Assembly (NCBI GenBank): GCA_039199225.1
Contig: JBCCSZ010000027.1
Location: 1-36,900 of the forward strand
Source of the DNA: JBCCSZ01 sp039199225
GTDB taxonomy: Bacteria > Bacteroidota > Bacteroidia > Chitinophagales > Saprospiraceae
Direction of reading: 5' to 3'
DNA length: 36,900 nt
The notes beneath the pieces were generated by a model. It saw only the letters and a list, made by a program, of their open reading frames with translations. It was not told where the DNA came from and did not search any database. Positions 31,316-36,900 of the stretch are shown here, in pieces; position 1 is the stretch's first letter; each line of letters starts with the position of its first letter. The translations under genes and the position numbers were made by a program.

Positions 31316-34300
31316 ATGGAAAAGATAGCGCCTTACCAGCCAAATCATAAAGTAAGAATCGTTACAGCAGCCTCCCTCTTTGATGGACACGATGCAGCCA
31401 TCAATATTATGCGGCGCATTATGCAAAGCTCCGGAGCAGAAATCATCCACCTCGGCCACAACCGCTCTGTTCAGGAAATCGTCGAAACAGCCATCCAGGA
31501 AGACGTTCAAGGCATCGCCATTACTTCCTACCAAGGAGGCCACAATGAGTTTTTCAAATATATGTACGATCTTCTGAAGGAAAGAGGTGCAGGACACATC
31601 AAAATTTTTGGCGGTGGCGGTGGAACTATCCTGCCCAGCGAGATCGAAGAGCTGCACAACTACGGCATTGACCGCATCTATTCTCCCGACGATGGCCGCA
31701 AAATGGGCCTCCAAGGAATGATCAACGACGTATTACAAAAGTGCGACTTTCCCGTTGGTCAGCAACTCAATGGAGAGTTGAAGCATTTCGGAGAGAAAGA
31801 AGCCCACTCCATCGCCCGCTTGATTTCTGCCATCGAGAATTTTCCACAAGAAAATCAACAGTGGTTGGATCAAATTCGGAAAGATTTGGACAAAAAGGTC
31901 ATCCCAGTGCTGGGTATCACTGGTACAGGGGGAGCCGGAAAATCCAGTCTGGTCGATGAATTGATCCGTCGCTTCCTACTCGACTTCAAAGACAAACACA
32001 TCGCCATCATATCGGTCGATCCTTCCAAGCGCAAAACCGGAGGAGCCCTACTGGGCGACCGTATCCGCATGAACGCCATTCACCCTGCCATCGCCGCCGG
32101 TCGCGTTTACATGCGGTCGCTGGCCACCCGGCAGTCCAATTTGGCCCTCTCCAAACATGTCCAAGGAGCAGTCGACATTCTCAAAGCTGCTGGCTTTGAC
32201 CTCATCATCCTCGAAACTTCCGGCATCGGTCAGTCTGACACGGAGATCGTCGATCATTCCGACTTATCGCTCTACGTTATGACACCCGAATATGGTGCAG
32301 CCACCCAATTGGAAAAAATCGATATGCTCGATTTTGCCGACATCATCGCCATCAATAAGTTCGATAAGCGCGGAGCACAAGATGCATTGCGCGATGTCAA
32401 AAAACAGTACCAGCGCAACCACCAGCTGTGGGACCAAGCGCCTGAAAGCATGCCAGTCTACGGAACCATCGCCTCGCAATTCAATGACCCTGGCACCAAT
32501 ACGGTTTACCGAAAAATCATTGATACCGTTGTTGAAAAAACCGGCGCTGATCTAAAGTCTAGTTTTGCGCTGCCTGGAGGAATGAGCGAAAAAATATTCA
32601 TCATCCCACCAAAGCGAATCCGCTACCTGTCAGAGATTTCCGAAAACAATCGCCAGTACGATCGCTGGGTGGATCGCCAATGTGAAATTGCCCGCAATCT
32701 GTTTGCCCTCAAGCAATCCATCACAGCCATAGAGGGCCAAAACATCGAGGAGAAAGAAGCGCTCATCCAAGGACTTCAAAAGTCTTATGACGATCTCGTG
32801 TTGGACCTGGACGGGCAGTGCCTGCGGATTCTTGACAATTGGGAAGCGAAAAAGGCTGCCTACGCCGCCGACGAGTTTGTCTACAAGGTTCGAAACCGGG
32901 AAATTCGCGTACCAACCTTTACCAAATCGCTCTCTCACTCGCGCATTCCAAGGGTTGTACTGCCTCGTTTCAAAGATTGGGGCGAAATATTGCGCTGGGT
33001 GCTGCAGGAAAATGTACCTGGCGAGTTTCCTTTTACGGCTGGTGTCTTTCCCTTTAAGCGCAAGGGCGAAGACCCTACCCGAATGTTTGCCGGTGAAGGT
33101 GGACCAGAACGCACCAATCGCCGCTTCCACTACCTGTCTGCTGATATGCCTGCCAACCGGCTGTCGACGGCTTTCGACTCTGTCACCTTGTACGGAGAGG
33201 ACCCCGACCACCGACCCGACATCTATGGTAAGGTCGGTAACTCTGGGGTGAGCATTTGCTGCCTGGACGATGCCAAAAAGCTCTACTCGGGCTTCGACCT
33301 CTGCAATCCAAAGACTTCCGTTTCTATGACCATCAATGGACCGGCAGCAACCATCTGTGCTTTTTTTATGAATGCAGCCATCGACCAGCAGTGCGAGCGA
33401 TACATTCGCGAAAATGGCCTGGAGCAAAAAGTCGATGATAAGCTGAAAGAATTGTACGACGATAAAGGGCTACCTCGGCCTGTTTACCGTGGCGCCCTCC
33501 CGGAAGGCAACGACGGCCTGGGGCTGTTGCTATTGGGTGTAACCGGCGAGCAGATACTGGACAAAGAAACCTATGAGCCGCTAAGAGCCAAGGCCCTTGC
33601 CGCCGTTCGCGGAACGGTACAGGCCGATATTCTCAAAGAAGATCAGGCGCAAAATACTTGCATTTTCTCGACGGAGTTTTCACTCAAGCTAATGGGAGAT
33701 GTACAGCAATATTTCATCGACCACAACGTCCGCAATTTCTACTCTGTATCCATTTCTGGCTACCACATCGCCGAAGCAGGCGCCAATCCTATTTCGCAAC
33801 TGGCCTTCACGCTGGCCAATGGTTTTACTTTTGTGGAGTACTACCTGTCAAGAGGTATGGACATCAATGCCTTTGCACCCAACCTCTCTTTCTTTTTCTC
33901 CAATGGCATCGATCCCGAATATGCCGTGATTGGCCGGGTGGCCCGCCGCATTTGGGCCAAAGCCATGAAAGAAAAATACAAGGCCGGGGAGCGCTCGCAA
34001 AAGCTGAAATACCACATCCAAACTTCTGGCCGCTCTTTGCACGCACAGGAAATATCCTTCAATGACATTCGGACCACTCTACAGGCCCTGTATGCCATTT
34101 ACGACAACTGCAACTCTTTACATACCAATGCCTACGATGAGGCCATTACCACGCCAACAGAAGAAAGTGTGCGTCGGGCCGTTGCCATTCAAATGATCAT
34201 CAATCACGAACTTGGTCTGGCCAAAAACGAAAATCCACTACAAGGTGCCTTCATCATCGACGAGTTGACGGAGCTGGTAGAAGAGGCAGTCCTCTACGAA

Positions 34301-34708
34301 TTTGACCGACTGACAGAACGCGGAGGGGTATTAGGCGCTATGGAGACCATGTACCAGCGCAGTAAAATACAAGACGAAAGTCTGTACTACGAAACCTTGA
34401 AGCACACAGGCGAATATCCCATCATCGGCGTCAATACTTATCTGTCCAAGGAAGGCTCTCCGACCGTTGTACCACAGGAAGTCATCCGGGCTACCGACGA
34501 AGAGAAACTGGCACAGATCGACACGCTTGTCAATTTGAAGGAAGCCAGTGCCGAACGTGGGCCAACCTTACTGCGCGAGCTGCAGGAGATCGCCGTCAGC
34601 AATGGCAACATCTTCGACAAATTGATGGAGGTGACGAAGTATTGCTCGCTCGGCCAGATTACCAACGCCTTGTTTGAGGTCGGTGGCCAGTACAGACGGA
34701 ACATGTAA
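31316..34708 (+). CDS. icmF: Fused isobutyryl-CoA mutase IcmF (B12 domain, G-domain, mutase)
   Basis: This 1130-residue protein joins three modules. The N-terminal cobalamin domain (about 8-140) has T-A-A-S-L-F-D-G-H-D-A-A with cobalt ligand His25. The MeaB-like GTPase (about 195-430) has G-T-G-G-A-G-K-S-S (Lys209), S-V-D-P-S, E-T-S-G-I-G-Q-S-D and N-K-F-D-K. The mutase barrel (about 560-1110) has active-site residues Phe591 (R-M-F-A-G-E-G) and Gln779 (D-Q-A-Q-N-T-C) where MutB has Tyr78 and Arg196, and keeps His817 (S-G-Y-H-I-A-E-A-G). Phe/Gln is the isobutyryl-CoA mutase signature: there is no arginine to hold a second carboxylate. It interconverts isobutyryl- and n-butyryl-CoA and carries its own chaperone. 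It is divergent from an OmpA-like gene and converges with a secreted glycosidase-like gene (11 bp). Confidence 0.96.
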   Translation: MEKIAPYQPNHKVRIVTAASLFDGHDAAINIMRRIMQSSGAEIIHLGHNRSVQEIVETAIQEDVQGIAITSYQGGHNEFFKYMYDLLKERGAGHIKIFGGGGGTILPSEIEELHNYGIDRIYSPDDGRKMGLQGMINDVLQKCDFPVGQQLNGELKHFGEKEAHSIARLISAIENFPQENQQWLDQIRKDLDKKVIPVLGITGTGGAGKSSLVDELIRRFLLDFKDKHIAIISVDPSKRKTGGALLGDRIRMNAIHPAIAAGRVYMRSLATRQSNLALSKHVQGAVDILKAAGFDLIILETSGIGQSDTEIVDHSDLSLYVMTPEYGAATQLEKIDMLDFADIIAINKFDKRGAQDALRDVKKQYQRNHQLWDQAPESMPVYGTIASQFNDPGTNTVYRKIIDTVVEKTGADLKSSFALPGGMSEKIFIIPPKRIRYLSEISENNRQYDRWVDRQCEIARNLFALKQSITAIEGQNIEEKEALIQGLQKSYDDLVLDLDGQCLRILDNWEAKKAAYAADEFVYKVRNREIRVPTFTKSLSHSRIPRVVLPRFKDWGEILRWVLQENVPGEFPFTAGVFPFKRKGEDPTRMFAGEGGPERTNRRFHYLSADMPANRLSTAFDSVTLYGEDPDHRPDIYGKVGNSGVSICCLDDAKKLYSGFDLCNPKTSVSMTINGPAATICAFFMNAAIDQQCERYIRENGLEQKVDDKLKELYDDKGLPRPVYRGALPEGNDGLGLLLLGVTGEQILDKETYEPLRAKALAAVRGTVQADILKEDQAQNTCIFSTEFSLKLMGDVQQYFIDHNVRNFYSVSISGYHIAEAGANPISQLAFTLANGFTFVEYYLSRGMDINAFAPNLSFFFSNGIDPEYAVIGRVARRIWAKAMKEKYKAGERSQKLKYHIQTSGRSLHAQEISFNDIRTTLQALYAIYDNCNSLHTNAYDEAITTPTEESVRRAVAIQMIINHELGLAKNENPLQGAFIIDELTELVEEAVLYEFDRLTERGGVLGAMETMYQRSKIQDESLYYETLKHTGEYPIIGVNTYLSKEGSPTVVPQEVIRATDEEKLAQIDTLVNLKEASAERGPTLLRELQEIAVSNGNIFDKLMEVTKYCSLGQITNALFEVGGQYRRNM

Positions 34709-34719
34709 ATTTAAGTCCA

Positions 34720-36900
34720 TCAATCCTTTAGGAAACGCTGCCACGAATGTTGATGGGTAGCACGATCCGTTACTTTCAGTAGATACAATCCGCTGGACAG
34801 CCCTTCTAGTGAAATGTTTAGGCTGGTAGAAGAAGGTTGGAACGACCGGATGAACTGCCCTTTGGAGTCAAATAGGTCTACCTGCTGGCCCTCGATATTT
34901 CCTTCCAGGCGGACAAAGGTACTCCCAGGGTTGGGATAAACCCGGTAGTTGAAGGCTCCCTTGGCATCGATGAAGACACTTTCGATAAGACTATGATTGG
35001 CAGCGCCATTAAAGTCGATCTGTTTGAGACGATAGTAGTTCAAACCTCCAGGCGGTTGTTCGTGCGTAAACGTATAATGCTGTGTGACGACGCTGTTACC
35101 TTGCCCTGTTTGTTTACCAATTTTTTGGAAGTTCTTTCCATCGAGACTGTGTTCAATCTCAAATTTTTCATTGTTAATTTCCAAAGCCGTTTGCCAATTC
35201 AATCGGGCATTTCCCTTTTCCTCTATCGCTACAAAACGCAATAGTTCAACGGGCAGCGGTGTGTTGGAGCGCTCTCCGAGGTCGGCAATCCGGCTTTCAT
35301 CCAAATCTGCCCGCAAAGCACGGAAGCGTAGGTTTTGTTGACCATCCCAGATGATGGGTGTTGTATACGCCAAGCTATTGATCGTAGGCTCGCTCCCATC
35401 GATGGTATAATAAAGATCAGCAGAAGGCGTCCAAGTTGAAGCCGTCACGCGTATTTCATTCGCCCTGATGGTATCCAGCTGTAAGATTGGCATCCCTGCC
35501 CGACCGATGTTGTACCCTGTCAAATTTTGTGCTTCAGGATGGTAGTAACGATCGAAAAAGAAAGGATCGTTGCCGTATGTTTCCCAAAGTGTTTTCAACT
35601 GATTCAAAATGGGTAGATAGGTACTTTCATAATCCAATACATCGGGTATACCACGCCCTCCCCACACCAGGCTGAGTAGGTAGCGTTGAACACTCTGAAA
35701 ACCAGCCCATTGATCACCTTTGATAACTCCGAGGCTGTTTCCCCGCCGAAATTGGCAAATGGCATACCTTGCCCAAGCCCAATCCTCGCCAGCTGCTTCC
35801 GCATTTTCACCCATATAAGTCGAGGTCGCATAAGCATAAATGAAAGGGCGATAACCCGCCGATGCTACACCTGACTGTGGATAACTATCGTGAATGATGA
35901 TGTTCCCTGACGGAAATACCTCTTCTCTCAGACGTCGCATGGCTTCATAGGCCGACAACCAATCGTCCTGCGCCAATCCATCCGAATAAATAGCTCCCAT
36001 GTTGTATTCATCTCTCCATCTTTTTATCTCATTGACCCATTCTACAGGATCCCGAGAATAGTAAAACCACTGACTGAAATAGGCCGACCATTTGTCACCT
36101 TCTGCTGTGATGGCGTCAAAATGATCTTGATAAGGAACATTTGGCCGTATTTCATAGCGTTCGCCAAAGCTCATCGCCCAACCCCGTTGATTGATGTTCC
36201 ACAAAATCCAGTTTTTCATATAGGGTGGATTGTCGTAATCCAAGGTCGCATTGTAGTCGCTCAAGCCCCAATTATGGTCGAAAGACTTTGCCCAGTCATA
36301 AGGCCGGGTTGGAAAAACGGAAAGGAATAAGCGCTCACCTGGTCGCAGGTCAGCCTGCGCCTTCCAGCCGGACTCGGCACTCCCTCGACTCGCCAGGTCA
36401 TCTGGCAAAAAATTGGGAAAGTCCAAGCCAGTCGTCAGCATAGACATTTGAGGCAATAGGCCGGTGCCTTTGGGCATGTGGATATTGGCGGTGAAGCCTC
36501 CAAAATCATCCGACGACAGGAGGTCGCCCCCAGAATAGCGATTGAAGTCTCCTCCAAGCACACTTTCGATGGTAGCTTGCATGTTTTGATGGGGGCTGAT
36601 AACCAATACGCCATCCATTTGTACGCCTATCGTCAGATTATCACCGACCAAAACAACCACCTGGTCGTTTTGACTCTGTACCTTAAGACCACTCAAAGGC
36701 AGTGTCGTTACCTCCGTCAAAAGGCGTTCGGCATCAATGCGTTGAAAAGCTTTGAGGCTGTTGGTTGTCAAATTGAATTCATAGGTAGCTCCTGTCACAG
36801 TTACCTGTAGGATGTTGCCCGTTTGGCTGACGCCTTCTACCTGCATCGGGAGGTCGCCGGCACCACCGGGAAATGTCACCCCTTCCCCTGGGGCAAAAGC
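34720..36900 (-). CDS. Secreted glycoside-hydrolase-like protein with T9SS sorting domain (5' end cut by window)
   Basis: The frame is open to the right edge, so the N-terminus is missing; at least 725 residues are visible. A region of roughly 150-430 (counted from the GTG at 36879) resembles an (alpha/beta)8 glycosidase barrel: W-I-L-W-N-I-N-Q-R-G-W, D-E-Y-N-M-G-A-I-Y-S-D-G-L-A-Q-D-D-W, and I-I-I-H-D-S-Y-P-Q, with acidic residues well placed for catalysis. A chitobiase/hexosaminidase C-terminal-type module follows (A-D-L-Y-Y-T-I-D-G-S-E-P-T, about 470-530). Then comes a fibronectin-like module (L-P-V-E-L-L-R-F...Y-Y-R-L-K-Q-I-D-F-N-G, about 540-630). The last is a type IX secretion C-terminal sorting domain (Y-P-N-P...G-L-S-S-G-L-Y-L-L-K-V-T). 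The fold resembles DUF6259-type proteins, but family and substrate are not assigned. It is probably surface-bound or released. Confidence 0.85.
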   Translation of the reverse strand, partial: AFAPGEGVTFPGGAGDLPMQVEGVSQTGNILQVTVTGATYEFNLTTNSLKAFQRIDAERLLTEVTTLPLSGLKVQSQNDQVVVLVGDNLTIGVQMDGVLVISPHQNMQATIESVLGGDFNRYSGGDLLSSDDFGGFTANIHMPKGTGLLPQMSMLTTGLDFPNFLPDDLASRGSAESGWKAQADLRPGERLFLSVFPTRPYDWAKSFDHNWGLSDYNATLDYDNPPYMKNWILWNINQRGWAMSFGERYEIRPNVPYQDHFDAITAEGDKWSAYFSQWFYYSRDPVEWVNEIKRWRDEYNMGAIYSDGLAQDDWLSAYEAMRRLREEVFPSGNIIIHDSYPQSGVASAGYRPFIYAYATSTYMGENAEAAGEDWAWARYAICQFRRGNSLGVIKGDQWAGFQSVQRYLLSLVWGGRGIPDVLDYESTYLPILNQLKTLWETYGNDPFFFDRYYHPEAQNLTGYNIGRAGMPILQLDTIRANEIRVTASTWTPSADLYYTIDGSEPTINSLAYTTPIIWDGQQNLRFRALRADLDESRIADLGERSNTPLPVELLRFVAIEEKGNARLNWQTALEINNEKFEIEHSLDGKNFQKIGKQTGQGNSVVTQHYTFTHEQPPGGLNYYRLKQIDFNGAANHSLIESVFIDAKGAFNYRVYPNPGSTFVRLEGNIEGQQVDLFDSKGQFIRSFQPSSTSLNISLEGLSSGLYLLKVTDRATHQHSWQRFLKD

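Noticed and set aside
32630..33427. A 265-codon open frame on the minus strand inside icmF
   Set aside because: It is antisense to a conserved enzyme and lacks any family signature.

Overview
This 36.9 kb window looks like chromosomal DNA of a Bacteroidota bacterium, most likely of the Saprospiria (Lewinella/Haliscomenobacter-like) group. The phylum call rests on four things. The rightmost protein has a type IX secretion C-terminal sorting domain. A TonB-family protein and Omp85/SusD-era style lipoproteins have Bacteroidota features. A bacterial PcrB-type prenylglyceryl-phosphate synthase is present. Several genes are preceded by the Bacteroidota promoter pattern (TTTG, about 20 nt, TAnnTTTG) with no clear Shine-Dalgarno sites. 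The class-level call is inference. Genes are dense, convergent ends are tight (1-15 bp, once overlapping by 10 bp), and no insertion sequence, CRISPR array, tRNA or rRNA was seen.

Layout. 0.1-1.4 kb: an ECF sigma factor and a TetR regulator. 1.4-4.1 kb: pcrB, a small lipoprotein, and meaB. 4.1-5.3 kb: a gene-free stretch with clustered TGTTAAA sites and two structured inverted repeats. 5.3-9.1 kb: a lipoprotein, the methylmalonyl-CoA mutase small subunit, and a cysteine desulfurase. 9.1-12.2 kb: a leftward run of a secreted HExxH protein, VOC, cupin, OsmC, MarR and a small membrane protein. A 38-bp perfect palindrome lies upstream of that run, between it and a rightward PrpR/RamB-like acyl-CoA-type regulator (12.4-13.9 kb). 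14-18.3 kb: a dipeptidyl peptidase IV, YbjQ, SmpB and an M16 peptidase. 18.6-21.7 kb: TonB and the large subunit of methylmalonyl-CoA mutase. 21.7-29.3 kb: HemW, an Omp85/TamA-like barrel, UvrC and topoisomerase IV subunit A. 29.4-31.2 kb: an SRPBCC protein, a very short double-glycine-leader peptide gene and an OmpA-like lipoprotein. 31.3-34.7 kb: the fused mutase IcmF. 34.7 kb to the right edge: a secreted glycosidase-like protein cut by the window edge.

The unifying theme is B12-dependent acyl-CoA isomerisation. MutA, MutB and the G-protein chaperone MeaB are all here (propionate/methylmalonyl-CoA to succinyl-CoA). So is IcmF (isobutyryl-CoA/n-butyryl-CoA), whose active-site residues differ from those of MutB in exactly the positions expected. 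These genes are dispersed on both strands rather than forming one operon. A regulator of the short-chain-acyl-CoA-sensing type lies among them. The most novel-looking items are the orphan double-glycine peptide with a palindromic operator-like element, the 38-bp palindrome, and the structured, motif-rich intergenic region upstream of meaB.
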